Positions 19,077 through 27,971 of a DNA stretch of 64,000 bases are shown piece after piece. A program made the position numbers and the translations under genes. The stretch lies in assembly GCA_030427865.1 (NCBI GenBank), contig JAUICK010000010.1:59719-123718 (forward strand), in the 5' to 3' direction. The stretch is from Bacteroidia bacterium. GTDB taxonomy: Bacteria; Bacteroidota; Bacteroidia; Flavobacteriales; Flavobacteriaceae. Each line of letters begins with the position of its first letter. Within the stretch, counting starts at the first letter, position 1. The notes under the pieces are model-generated. The model ran no database searches, was not told where the DNA came from, and saw only the letters and a program-made list of their open reading frames with translations.

Positions 19077-19634
19077 TAAAAAATGTTTTGAAAAGGTAAT
19101 TTATATCATTAAATATATGAAAATCTTTAATATAATCTTTATTAATTTGAACTTTTTTAGGCCAAATAATTGATTTATTATACGATTCTGGATTTATTTG
19201 AGCTCTTAGTATTTCTTCTTCATTCCAAAAAAAAATTGATGCTGGACCAGTTAAACCAGGCTTAATATTAAGTATAATTCTATCATCATCATTAAGTTTA
19301 TCAATAAAACCAGATATATCAGGTCTTGGACCAACAAAGCTCATTTCCCCTTTTAATATATTAAACAATTGAGGGAGTTCGTCTAATTTAGTTTTTCTTA
19401 AAAATTTCCCAAAATTAGAAATTCTTCCAATAGAGTCAATTGTTTTTATTTTTAAAATTTTAAATATAATCCCATCTTTTCCAATTCTATCTTGTATAAA
19501 AAGCCCAAAGGATTTGTTATTTATTGAAGATATTATTATTAGAAGAAAGATAAGATAAGAAAAAAAAAAAGTAATACTACTGACAAAAATAAATCAAATC
19601 CTCTTTTTATTATTCTTTGTTGTGTCGTTAACAT
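19030..19634 (-). pseudogene. Initiating sugar transferase (PglC/WcaJ type), frameshifted in a poly-T run
   Basis: A phosphoglycosyl transferase that would load the first sugar phosphate on undecaprenyl phosphate at the inner membrane. From the ATG at 19634 the protein reads MLTTQQRIIKRGFDLFLSVV. An 11-base T run (coding strand, 19570-19560) then throws the frame into an early stop. With one more T the frame would rejoin the C-terminal part, which has the membrane segment FLLIIISS, FIQDRIGKDG, KTKLDELPQL, LKGEMSFVGPRP and the KPGLTGP motif. All other parts look intact, so this may be a phase-variable gene or a sequencing error, not old decay. Its 3' end overlaps the next gene by 47 bases. Confidence 0.85.
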
Positions 19635-19636
19635 GG

Positions 19637-20668
19637 CTAATTACTTCTGGCTCCCTTAAATAAGATATTTACAAATGCTTTGTAAAAATACTTAATATCT
19701 GTTAAAAAAGGAGATTTAGAATATTGATTTAAATAACTTATTTCCGACTCTATTAGTTCATCTAAACTTTTTGGTAAATCAGCATAGAATGGAGGCACTA
19801 AACCTGGTTTAAATTGCGTTCTTAATTCTTGAACATTTTTTGGATACATATTAAATTTTTGCAAACTTAATGGTCTAACTCCTACAATTTTTAAATCTCC
19901 TTTTACTAAATTAATTATCATAGGTAATTCATCAATCCAAAATTTCCTAAAAAAACTACCAATCGGTGATATTCTAAAATCTTGATTTACTTTATCTCCA
20001 TTAGAGGTTCCATTTTTCAAGAAAATATATTCTTGTAAATATTCTGAATAAGGATGCATAGTCCTTAACTTATATACATTTATTATCTTTTTTCTTTTCC
20101 CTACTCTTGGCATTTTATAAATAGGACCATAACTGGGATTCATATCAAATCTTGGTTTTCCTTTTTTTTTTGTAACTATAAATAACATACCATTTATTGT
20201 CTTATAATCTATAATTTCAAAACCGCAACTCACAAGTCTACCGAGGGTTTCAGCCTTAGACAACAATCTATTTTTACCTCTAGTAATTATAAAATATATG
20301 CTTTTAAAACCTCCCAGTTTTGGAAAAACTCTCATAAATATAAACTCTAAAGCAAAATAAATGTGTCTAATTATTGGGATTTTTCCAATTTTCTTTCTTT
20401 TTTTTCTTGCCGTAAAAGTTTCAACACAACAAATAAAATATGAATCTAATTCTAATTTAGAGTTGGTTAACTCAAAAAATTTATTAATAAATCTAATATC
20501 ATTAACTTTATTTAAATTAATAAAATTTTTAATTTTGTTTTTATTGTTCAGTATATTAAAAGTATTGTCAGTAAACATGGTTAAATTACCATCAGCTTCA
20601 GTGTTTATAAATTCATTGAAATAATTATATGCTTTTTCTGAAGTAGATTCGATTATTAAACTTTTCAT
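19637..20668 (-). CDS. Sugar transferase with unusual N-terminal region
   Basis: The C-terminal 150 residues are a bacterial sugar transferase (phosphoglycosyl transferase) domain with YKLRTMHPYSEY, SPIGSFFRKFWIDELP and KGDLKIVGVRP. The first 190 residues are not the five-helix membrane domain of WcaJ/WbaP. They contain a segment (LGRLVSCGFEIIDYK, NGMLFIVTKKKG) that recurs in Bacteroidota sugar transferases and has no clear function. The protein is expected to act at the inner membrane on polyprenyl phosphate, either as the initiating enzyme or on a second lipid-linked sugar. It lies 2 bases upstream of the frameshifted transferase. Confidence 0.82.
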   Translation of the reverse strand: MKSLIIESTSEKAYNYFNEFINTEADGNLTMFTDNTFNILNNKNKIKNFINLNKVNDIRFINKFFELTNSKLELDSYFICCVETFTARKKRKKIGKIPIIRHIYFALEFIFMRVFPKLGGFKSIYFIITRGKNRLLSKAETLGRLVSCGFEIIDYKTINGMLFIVTKKKGKPRFDMNPSYGPIYKMPRVGKRKKIINVYKLRTMHPYSEYLQEYIFLKNGTSNGDKVNQDFRISPIGSFFRKFWIDELPMIINLVKGDLKIVGVRPLSLQKFNMYPKNVQELRTQFKPGLVPPFYADLPKSLDELIESEISYLNQYSKSPFLTDIKYFYKAFVNILFKGARSN

Positions 20669-20705
20669 TTTTTTAATATTTAACTTACTAAAGTTAATAT
20701 TTTTT

Positions 20706-22742
20706 TTAGTACAAAGTAGGAATTTGATTAATTTTTTTTATAGTATCTTCAAAGTTTAAACCTACAATTTCTACATACCACCTTAGAGAATTGTACCTAG
20801 GTTTATTTTCTTCTTTCACTAATTCTATAGCTTCTTCTCTATTTAAAATACCTTCTCTTATTTGGTTACTTCTAAAGGTATCAAATTCAGAAAACCCTGC
20901 AACAGTATAATATATATAATTATAAAAACTTGCTGTACCATCTCCTATTCTCCATGTCGATTTTATATCTTTTGCAATTTCCCAATCATACTCATTTATC
21001 AATATATCTTCTATTTCCTTTTCATCCCATTTGTAAAAGTCAAAAAAATGATAATAATCTTTTCTTGGGTTTAAATACCTAGACAAAAAAGAATCTATAG
21101 TATCATAAATAGATGAATTTATATAAGAAGGTGATTTAATAAAATTTTTTGCTACAAAACCAAAAAGCTTACCTTTTCTTTTTGCTGACATTGAATATAT
21201 CATTTCTTTCCCCCAATCTGGAGGCACGCCACAGAAACCTACTTTAAAATCTGTATTCTCTAAAAAATTGATACCCCAAATATTTAAATCTAATTTAGCT
21301 TGCCTTTTAATAACATTTGCATACTTAAAAAACTGCTTATCTCCTGCCATAAACAAAGGAATCATACCTAAGTTAGGGTTCTTTAACCATGCTTCAATAT
21401 TTAATCTGATATTTCTTCTTTTCATTTTAATATCAGCTGCAACGATTATATTTTCTACTCCTAATTTACCACAAACTCTAGCTATATTTCTCCTGGCTAA
21501 GTCTGTAACCATTCCCCAATCATAAGTATATGCAATTGGGTTTAATCCTAAAACTTTTTTTACAAAATGCAAAACAAAAGTGCTATCTCTACCTCCACTA
21601 AATGGCACAAGACAATCTACTTCTCCGTTTTTACTTTTATAAGGTTGTACTATTTTTTTTAGCTCTTCAATAGATTTTGGTTGGTTACGCTTAATATAAT
21701 TATTGCAATAATTACAAACACCAAGTGCATCAAAAGAAATAAAAGGAAAAGTCTCTGGAAGAATACATTTTGTACACTTTTTTAATCTATTTATTTTTTC
21801 CTCGTTATTAATCAAAAGATTTCTTTTAGAAGAATCTTCTGAATCCAAATAATATTGATCTACATCTATAACTATAGATTTTTTATTATTAATTCCCTTA
21901 ATAGTAAACTTTTCTATATCAAACTCTTCTGATGTTTTACCTTCAAAACTATTTTTTGTTATAGAATCTCTAACATTAAATTTATTTACACTAAGGTTAT
22001 CAAGATTAATTAATAAAAAATTATTAGCCTTTAATTGACTCACTTCTAAATGACCAGTATATTTTTGGGTATTTAAATCTGATATAAGTTTTTCTAACAT
22101 ATACCTTTCGGATGCGAATATTAAAAAATCATTACTGTTAGTAGCATAATATAAAGAACCATTATTGGTACCTAATACAAAATCATTTTTATCCTTAAAA
22201 AACATAGCTGTAGAAACTGTCCCATAAACCTCATTGATTGTTTTTTTTATTGACTGTTGTATGGAGTCTCCTTTATTAATAAAATCACTAACTAAGGAAA
22301 GCATTATTTCTGTATCTATATCATACTTTTTTTCTAAATGACTATATTTTTCCCATATTTGAGAATCATTTGCGATAATACCATTATGAATTGCAATAAT
22401 ATTATCTTTTAAAACCGGCTGATTATTAAAGTCTTCTAACTGCGAACCGTTGGTTACTAATCTTGAATGACCAAAAACGGTAAAATTAGTTTTTTTAGTA
22501 CTAAAAGCTTCTAAATTTTCTTTCAGTAAATTACTATAATGATTACTATCAAAAATTTCTGAAATTGGGCTAGTAGCCTTTATTAGAGAATACTTTTTTT
22601 GTGAAGAATTTCTAAAACAAATTCCAGAAGAATCTTTCCCTCTAGTTTCTGATAATGAAGCTATTTTTTTTACAGTTTTTTTTAAAAATTTAGATGAATA
22701 CTTAGATTCATCAGTAGCTATAATACCAAATATCCCGCACAT
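20706..22742 (-). CDS. Glutaminase (class II) fused to WbpG/PseA-like N-acetyl sugar amidotransferase
   Basis: A two-domain protein of 678 residues. The N-terminal half is an Ntn glutaminase like that of GlmS/AsnB: Cys2 in MCGIFGII, then RGKDSSG, GHSRLVTNG and HNGIIAN. The C-terminal half is an N-acetyl sugar amidotransferase: a four-Cys cluster near 322-345 (CTKC and CNYC) and a PP-loop PFSGGRDST near 380. WbpG/PseA enzymes convert an acetamido group on a sugar into acetamidino and normally draw ammonia from separate HisH/HisF-like proteins. Here the glutaminase is in the same chain. Substrate is unknown; the locus offers uronic-acid or nonulosonic-acid candidates. Confidence 0.85.
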   Translation of the reverse strand: MCGIFGIIATDESKYSSKFLKKTVKKIASLSETRGKDSSGICFRNSSQKKYSLIKATSPISEIFDSNHYSNLLKENLEAFSTKKTNFTVFGHSRLVTNGSQLEDFNNQPVLKDNIIAIHNGIIANDSQIWEKYSHLEKKYDIDTEIMLSLVSDFINKGDSIQQSIKKTINEVYGTVSTAMFFKDKNDFVLGTNNGSLYYATNSNDFLIFASERYMLEKLISDLNTQKYTGHLEVSQLKANNFLLINLDNLSVNKFNVRDSITKNSFEGKTSEEFDIEKFTIKGINNKKSIVIDVDQYYLDSEDSSKRNLLINNEEKINRLKKCTKCILPETFPFISFDALGVCNYCNNYIKRNQPKSIEELKKIVQPYKSKNGEVDCLVPFSGGRDSTFVLHFVKKVLGLNPIAYTYDWGMVTDLARRNIARVCGKLGVENIIVAADIKMKRRNIRLNIEAWLKNPNLGMIPLFMAGDKQFFKYANVIKRQAKLDLNIWGINFLENTDFKVGFCGVPPDWGKEMIYSMSAKRKGKLFGFVAKNFIKSPSYINSSIYDTIDSFLSRYLNPRKDYYHFFDFYKWDEKEIEDILINEYDWEIAKDIKSTWRIGDGTASFYNYIYYTVAGFSEFDTFRSNQIREGILNREEAIELVKEENKPRYNSLRWYVEIVGLNFEDTIKKINQIPTLY

Positions 22743-22744
22743 AC

Positions 22745-23377
22745 TTATTTATTTTTCATATTTTTTTTTAATTCTTTTATATCTAAGTAATCAATTTTAG
22801 CATTTCTTGCATATTCTTCATCACTTAACATATCACCAATCATTAGAGTTCTATCTATTTGATTTTTATATTTATAATAGATATATTCAAATGATGCAAT
22901 GGAAGGTTTAGGTTTGTAATTATTTGCATAAACAAATTCTATACTATTATTTAATCCAAACCATTTTATGCTTCTTATTTTATTTTTTTGTTGATTTACG
23001 TTACCATTTGTAACAACAATTATTTTTTTTTTATTATCTACTAAAAAGAGTAAAAAAAAATACATCTCTTTAAATAGATAAATATTTTTGACTGGATTAA
23101 AGTTTCTTAAAATTTTAAGACAATCAATAATTTTAAAATTTTGAATATTGAATTCTTGTAAAAAATTATCGAATAGGTTTTTCCTACCAATATTTAAGAA
23201 ATGTTCTTTCAAATATTGATGCATTTTATCTTTTTGATTTAAATTACTTAATTCGGAAACTTTTTTAGATATTTCTAAATAACCTTGAAATAAATAATCT
23301 ATTTCTAAAAACAATGTGTTATCTAAATCAATAATGAAATAATCATAATTACTTAAAAGTTTTTCTTCAAATATCAA
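22745..23377 (-). CDS. HAD-family hydrolase
   Basis: A 210-residue haloacid dehalogenase-fold phosphatase. Motif I is DLDNTL (Asp17/Asp19), motif II VVTNG, and motif IV GDMLSDEE. Most HAD enzymes of this size dephosphorylate small molecules such as sugar phosphates. The start is a TTG overlapping the stop of the deacetylase gene (TTGA), which suggests translational coupling; no ATG exists before motif I. The next gene begins 2 bases after its stop. A sugar phosphate or nucleotide-linked sugar is the probable substrate, by context only. Confidence 0.8.
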   Translation of the reverse strand: MIFEEKLLSNYDYFIIDLDNTLFLEIDYLFQGYLEISKKVSELSNLNQKDKMHQYLKEHFLNIGRKNLFDNFLQEFNIQNFKIIDCLKILRNFNPVKNIYLFKEMYFFLLFLVDNKKKIIVVTNGNVNQQKNKIRSIKWFGLNNSIEFVYANNYKPKPSIASFEYIYYKYKNQIDRTLMIGDMLSDEEYARNAKIDYLDIKELKKNMKNK

Positions 23378-23991
23378 AATGGACTTACTTGCTTAATTAC
23401 TTCAAAAGCTTCAGCATACTGTACACCTATTTGATTACCTCTGTACATTGCTCTCCCCCTAATACCATCCAACCACCATTTATTATTTTTAACAATTTGA
23501 GATTGATGAGCATTTACACTTTCAATTTTTTCATTTATTTGATCTTCTTCGATCTCAACAAAAACTTGAGCTCTAAATGATTCTGGAACAATGCCTCCTG
23601 GTAATGTTTGTTCGTACATATATACAGAACACTTATTTTTTCTTGTAGATGCAATTACTCCATCTGTTAAAGCATTATGGTCTTGATGTGAATCGTGATT
23701 CCAATGAGTAAAAACAATGTCTGGGTTGTATTTTTTTAATAAAGAATCAATAACTTTAACTATATCTCTGCTAGAAAAAAGTTTATGGAAATCAATTTCT
23801 AATAATTCAATTTCAATTCCTAAAATTCTTGCTGCTTCATAAGATTCTTTTCTTCTTATCTCCTCACTAGATGATAATGTTGCTACAATTCCTATAACTT
23901 TATTATTTTTATCCTTAGCTAACTTTGCTAAGGTACCTCCCATTCCTATTTCTAAATCGTCTGGATGAGCTCCAAATGCTAAAATATTCAT
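23374..23991 (-). CDS. PIG-L/LmbE-family deacetylase
   Basis: A zinc-dependent N-deacetylase of 205 residues. The metal motif AHPDD is at 8-12 and the second ligand motif HQDH at 102-105. The family removes acetyl from GlcNAc-type groups (GlcNAc-PI, BshB, MshB and polysaccharide precursors). The 4-base ATGA overlap with the ATP-grasp gene upstream and the TTGA overlap with the HAD gene downstream point to coordinated synthesis. It may expose a free amine on a sugar for the ATP-grasp enzyme or for another transferase. Confidence 0.87.
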   Translation of the reverse strand: MNILAFGAHPDDLEIGMGGTLAKLAKDKNNKVIGIVATLSSSEEIRRKESYEAARILGIEIELLEIDFHKLFSSRDIVKVIDSLLKKYNPDIVFTHWNHDSHQDHNALTDGVIASTRKNKCSVYMYEQTLPGGIVPESFRAQVFVEIEEDQINEKIESVNAHQSQIVKNNKWWLDGIRGRAMYRGNQIGVQYAEAFEVIKQVSPF

Positions 23992-24950
23992 ATCTTTTTT
24001 TTATTTTTTATAACTATCTCTTCGTAATACCTTAATACTGTAACACTATTAAAGTTAATTTCATTTTCAGATATTTCTATGTTACTTTCTAATTTTAATA
24101 TTAACTCAGGAATATTGACACCTGCATATTTTGCCATAATTGTCCCTCCACCCATTCTAGGGTTTACTTCAACTAATCTTAATTTACCATTAATATCTTC
24201 TTTCATCTGAATACAACATGGTCCTTTAATGTTTAAAAATTGTGCTAATTTTTTAGCTTCTTCTTCAATAGCGACATTATTAACCACTTTACCCTTAAAA
24301 GAAATTCCTTCTTTGGTTTCTATTCTTTCCCTCGGAACAGCAAGAATAGCATTTCCATCAAGATCAGATAATACATCAATTGTATATTCTATACCGGGCA
24401 AATATTCTGAATAAATCATATCTTGATACTTTTCATTAATATATTCTAAATCTTTTATAGAATTTATTAAGAAGGTATCTCTACTTCCTTTTCCTTGGAT
24501 AGGTTTTGCAAAAATAGGGAAAAAATCAATTTTCTTTATATCGTCTGTATATTTAGGTACTTTAAAGCCTGCTAATTTAGTCGCTTCATAGAATTTAATT
24601 TTGTTATTACATAAATTTATAACATCATAATCACTAAAAAAACAAGTAACACCTAATTTTTCAATTTCTTTTTTATGTTTTGAATATACAATTATATCAA
24701 AACCACTTGTAGGTAATATTATATCTATTTTTTCTTTTTTTATTAAAGCTATTGCTTCTTCTAAGAAATTTTTATCAGATATTTTAGGTAAAACATAACC
24801 CTTATCTGCTAAATGAAAACCAACAGATAATGGGTTTGCATCGGTAGTAACTAAACTAAATGAAAAAACATTGCTTTTTCTTAGTGATTTTATAACATTC
24901 ACAGCAGCAAACCCTCCAGCACCTGGAATTAAAATATTTTTACCTTTCAT
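23988..24950 (-). CDS. ATP-grasp domain enzyme (carbamoyl-phosphate-synthase-like)
   Basis: A 320-residue ATP-grasp ligase. The N-terminal Rossmann-like segment reads ILIPGAGGFAAVNVI, with LPTSGFDII further in. The ATP-grasp core contains EYLPGIEYTIDVL, and the metal site is EVNPRMGGG. The family couples ATP hydrolysis to joining a carboxylate with an amine or other nucleophile through an acyl phosphate. It overlaps the DUF354 gene by 11 bases and the deacetylase gene by 4. It may attach an amino acid or other acid to a sugar amine; this role is inferred from neighbours. Confidence 0.82.
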   Translation of the reverse strand: MKGKNILIPGAGGFAAVNVIKSLRKSNVFSFSLVTTDANPLSVGFHLADKGYVLPKISDKNFLEEAIALIKKEKIDIILPTSGFDIIVYSKHKKEIEKLGVTCFFSDYDVINLCNNKIKFYEATKLAGFKVPKYTDDIKKIDFFPIFAKPIQGKGSRDTFLINSIKDLEYINEKYQDMIYSEYLPGIEYTIDVLSDLDGNAILAVPRERIETKEGISFKGKVVNNVAIEEEAKKLAQFLNIKGPCCIQMKEDINGKLRLVEVNPRMGGGTIMAKYAGVNIPELILKLESNIEISENEINFNSVTVLRYYEEIVIKNKKKI

Positions 24951-25995
24951 TTTCTAAGTATTCTTTTTCAACAAACTTAATTAAAAAATCAGTACCATCA
25001 ATTTTTTCATTTAGCATTTTTTTTCTCTTTTCGTCCCATATATTTAGTAAATCAGTATTTTTCAATAAGTTCTTCGCCTTTGAAAGTGCTTTTTCAAAAG
25101 TTCCTTTTTCTCCTGTATATCTGTACAATAAATCGTATTCTTCTTCTTCCTCAGTTAAATAACCAGTAGTAGAACTAGAAATTAATATAGATGGGATTCC
25201 TAAAACTGCACATTCAGAAGCTGTTGTTCCTCCATCTCCAAAGTACATTTTTGAGAAAGCCAACGCATCATGCATTTTTTCTACAGGAATTTTGATTTGA
25301 TATGGTAATAATTCTTTGGGTAAATCGCCTTCTGATGTAATAAATACTTTAGCGCTTTTTGATAATTCATTTACCAGTCTAATTCTTTCTTCAGAACTAA
25401 TTCCTTTTTCCCCAATATCATGAAATGCTTTCCAAGAAATGAATCTGATTATAATGTAAGGTGTACCTTCTTTTATACTTAACAAGTTATATATATCTTT
25501 ATTAGGTTTAAACCTATTAGGATGAAGATAAAATAATTCCATGTAAGTATTTATTCTAATATGTTTTTCACCTAAATCTAAGGTGAAACAAGAAGGGGTA
25601 AATACTTTTTTTGCAAAAGGGATATATAGTTTTCTATTCAGTTTTGCGTGCTCTGTGTCGTCAAAAGCTAGATGATCTATACCAAACAAATATGAAATAT
25701 GAGAAATAGGTGTAGAACTAAAACTTATTGATAACTGAGGCTTAAATTTAAAAAAATAATATAGTGTTAAAAATTCAGCATAAATAATATAAAGCATCTT
25801 ACCTATAGCTCCTTTACCAATAGCTCCTTTACCCATAGAATGATATTTTAAAGCGTATGCGTCTAATAGTTTATGTGAGACATCTTTATCTCTTGCAGTT
25901 ATAAAGATTTGGTGTCCTCTTTTCTGCATTTCAAAAATAAAATTCTTAAAATAGTGAACATTTGCTGGGTGAATAATATCAACTAAAATCCTCAT
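24940..25995 (-). CDS. DUF354-family protein (glycosyltransferase B-like fold)
   Basis: A 351-residue protein opening with MRILVDIIHPANVHYFKN, the hallmark of DUF354, and with a UDP-sugar epimerase/MurG-like C-terminal half (GDGGTTASECAVLGIPSI). DUF354 proteins sit in many polysaccharide clusters; their reaction is not established. An internal 15-base duplication repeats the residues GKGAI (GKGAIGKGAIGK near residues 57-68). It is translationally coupled to both neighbours. It could be a glycosyltransferase or act on a nucleotide sugar. Confidence 0.78.
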   Translation of the reverse strand: MRILVDIIHPANVHYFKNFIFEMQKRGHQIFITARDKDVSHKLLDAYALKYHSMGKGAIGKGAIGKMLYIIYAEFLTLYYFFKFKPQLSISFSSTPISHISYLFGIDHLAFDDTEHAKLNRKLYIPFAKKVFTPSCFTLDLGEKHIRINTYMELFYLHPNRFKPNKDIYNLLSIKEGTPYIIIRFISWKAFHDIGEKGISSEERIRLVNELSKSAKVFITSEGDLPKELLPYQIKIPVEKMHDALAFSKMYFGDGGTTASECAVLGIPSILISSSTTGYLTEEEEEYDLLYRYTGEKGTFEKALSKAKNLLKNTDLLNIWDEKRKKMLNEKIDGTDFLIKFVEKEYLENER

Positions 25996-26465
25996 TTCTT
26001 TTTTTGCCCTTTAACATGATCCATCGTTTTACCTATAACTTTAGCAGGATTACCAACAGCTATTGAACCTTCTGGTATTTCTCCTCTTACAAATGAAAGA
26101 GCCCCAATTATTGAGTTATCTCCAATTTTAGCCCCCGGCATAATAACACTATTTACGCCAATAAAAACATTATCTCCTATTATAGTTTCCCCAAAAGTTC
26201 TTTCACCTCCATATTCTTCCCAAATTTTACGAGGCCCTCCTAACCTAGTATCTGTATGACTTAAAACAACAACGTTTCTAGTTATATTGCAGTTACTACC
26301 AATTTTAATTTTACCAGGTTTATGGGAAACATCTAAATATACATTTGGTGCTATGTATGTGTTTTCGCCAATAAAAGTTCCTACAGAACGATAATACTTG
26401 GTCTTTAACTTTAATATAGTCTTCCTGTACTTACCAATAGACCAACCTAAAAATTTTGTAATCAT
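25992..26465 (-). CDS. Hexapeptide-repeat acyltransferase
   Basis: A 157-residue left-handed beta-helix acyltransferase with hexapeptide turns (IGENTYIAPNVYLDV, IGSNCNITRNVVV, IGDNVFIGVNSVIMPGAKIGDNSIIG) and the typical ending IAVGNPAKVIG. The likely catalytic His is in VVLSHTDTR. It resembles WcaF-like O-acetyltransferases that decorate surface polysaccharides using acetyl-CoA. It sits 2 bases from the upstream gene and overlaps DUF354 by 4 bases. Confidence 0.85.
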   Translation of the reverse strand: MITKFLGWSIGKYRKTILKLKTKYYRSVGTFIGENTYIAPNVYLDVSHKPGKIKIGSNCNITRNVVVLSHTDTRLGGPRKIWEEYGGERTFGETIIGDNVFIGVNSVIMPGAKIGDNSIIGALSFVRGEIPEGSIAVGNPAKVIGKTMDHVKGQKKK

Positions 26466-26467
26466 AA

Positions 26468-27964
26468 TTAATATTTTAAAATTTGATTAGTATATTTTAA
26501 AACGTCAAATTTATAAAAATTATTACTATTGTTAGCCATGTTTTGATAATGATTGTCAAGTTTAATTTTTAGTTCTTCATCTTTATTGCAAAAAAAAGCT
26601 TTCCCTTGTTCTATATAATCTTTATAATAGTTCGCACCTAAATTAGACAAAATAATACTAGGTATACCAAATATTGACGCTTCTATAACAACAGAAGATA
26701 ATTCGGTTATGTGCCAATCTATTATTTTTAACAAATCATATAAATTATTATCATTGGCTAATTCAATATTTGTATTATCATAATCTTTTAAAAAATACTT
26801 TATTTTTTTCTTATCATTTAAAGTTGTTCTAGGATGAAATCTAAATAACCAAAAAACATTTATAGCTTTTAAATTTTTAATTACTATTGCAGGTATTGTA
26901 GGTATTTCATCTAATGTAAAAAGAATTATTTTGGTTTCTTTATTAATGCTAGTTGGTAAAGAAATATTTTCTCTTTTTTTATCTTTTAAACTCTTTTCAA
27001 GAAATAAGTTACCAGTTGTTATTGCTGAAATATTAACGAAACTCCCCCAACTATTAATTAATTCTTTTTCTTTGTCTGACCAAACCCAAAATTCTTTTGG
27101 AAAAACATTACTTATTTTTTTATTAATACTATTCCATTGAGCATACCCATAATGATTTTCACCTTGAACTCCATGCTGTATATCAATTGAATGAATATTA
27201 TTTTTATTAGCTGCATTGCACATAGCCATCCCTTGTGGACCATAATAACATATCATAAAAACTATTTTAACTTTTGCTTTTTTTATAATTTGATTAAAAA
27301 TAATTCCTAAGAAATAAATATTATATACTTCAAAAATTAGTGAAGAATAACTTTTTGTAGAATAATTAACTTCTTTTTTTTTGAAAAAAACTTCCAATTT
27401 ATTGATCAATATTTCAATATCTTTATTTTTTTTAAAGGTATTTAATCTGGTAAAAATTAAGCTTAAAAAATGTGAGAAATGTATAAGTAATTGAATATTC
27501 ATAGATTTATGATACGATTTTTTTTTGTAATTATATTCATTTGATGTTTCTAATACCAAATAATTATTAAGTTTATTATTTACACTCAACTCATCTATTA
27601 TTGGGTCGCAAAAAACATCATAATATTTATTATTTTTCTTTACTCTTTTTGCATTAGTTCCTGATAAATATAGAACATTAATTTTTTTAATTCCTGTGAT
27701 TAAAAGTAAAGTATAAATAAATGAAAAAAATAAGCTAAAAAAATTTAAAATAAAAAATTTTAAAAAGACAAATATTTTTAAATTAATTTTTTTTAAGATA
27801 GATTTAAAACTATTACTAGGCACTCTTTTCCAATCTTTTTCTAATTCTAAAATAATAGACTGTTTTAATATTGGCCAAATTGGTATGCCAACAAAACTAT
27901 AATTAGTAACCTTGTTTTCTCTTTCAAATAAATCTAATAAATTATATTTTTCATTAACCTCCAT
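26468..27964 (-). CDS. Putative glycosyltransferase of the polysaccharide locus, family unknown
   Basis: I do not recognise this 498-residue protein with certainty. It has one strongly hydrophobic stretch near 70-95 (FLKFFILNFFSLFFSF). In the second half, SIDIQHGVQGENHYG, FWVWSDKEKELI, FRFHPRTTLN and the region from SSVVIEASIFGIPSIILS resemble the donor-binding half of GT-B-fold enzymes that use CDP- or CMP-activated substrates. Base composition is as AT-rich as its neighbours. It is followed after 2 bases by the acyltransferase. A glycosyl- or polyol-phosphate transferase is the best guess. Confidence 0.6.
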   Translation of the reverse strand: MEVNEKYNLLDLFERENKVTNYSFVGIPIWPILKQSIILELEKDWKRVPSNSFKSILKKINLKIFVFLKFFILNFFSLFFSFIYTLLLITGIKKINVLYLSGTNAKRVKKNNKYYDVFCDPIIDELSVNNKLNNYLVLETSNEYNYKKKSYHKSMNIQLLIHFSHFLSLIFTRLNTFKKNKDIEILINKLEVFFKKKEVNYSTKSYSSLIFEVYNIYFLGIIFNQIIKKAKVKIVFMICYYGPQGMAMCNAANKNNIHSIDIQHGVQGENHYGYAQWNSINKKISNVFPKEFWVWSDKEKELINSWGSFVNISAITTGNLFLEKSLKDKKRENISLPTSINKETKIILFTLDEIPTIPAIVIKNLKAINVFWLFRFHPRTTLNDKKKIKYFLKDYDNTNIELANDNNLYDLLKIIDWHITELSSVVIEASIFGIPSIILSNLGANYYKDYIEQGKAFFCNKDEELKIKLDNHYQNMANNSNNFYKFDVLKYTNQILKY

Positions 27965-27971
27965 AACAATC

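Noticed and set aside
24940..25995. DUF354 protein as the missing PseG
   Set aside because: The shared GT-B-type fold alone is not evidence; no PseG-specific motif was seen and the gene lies outside the nonulosonate group.
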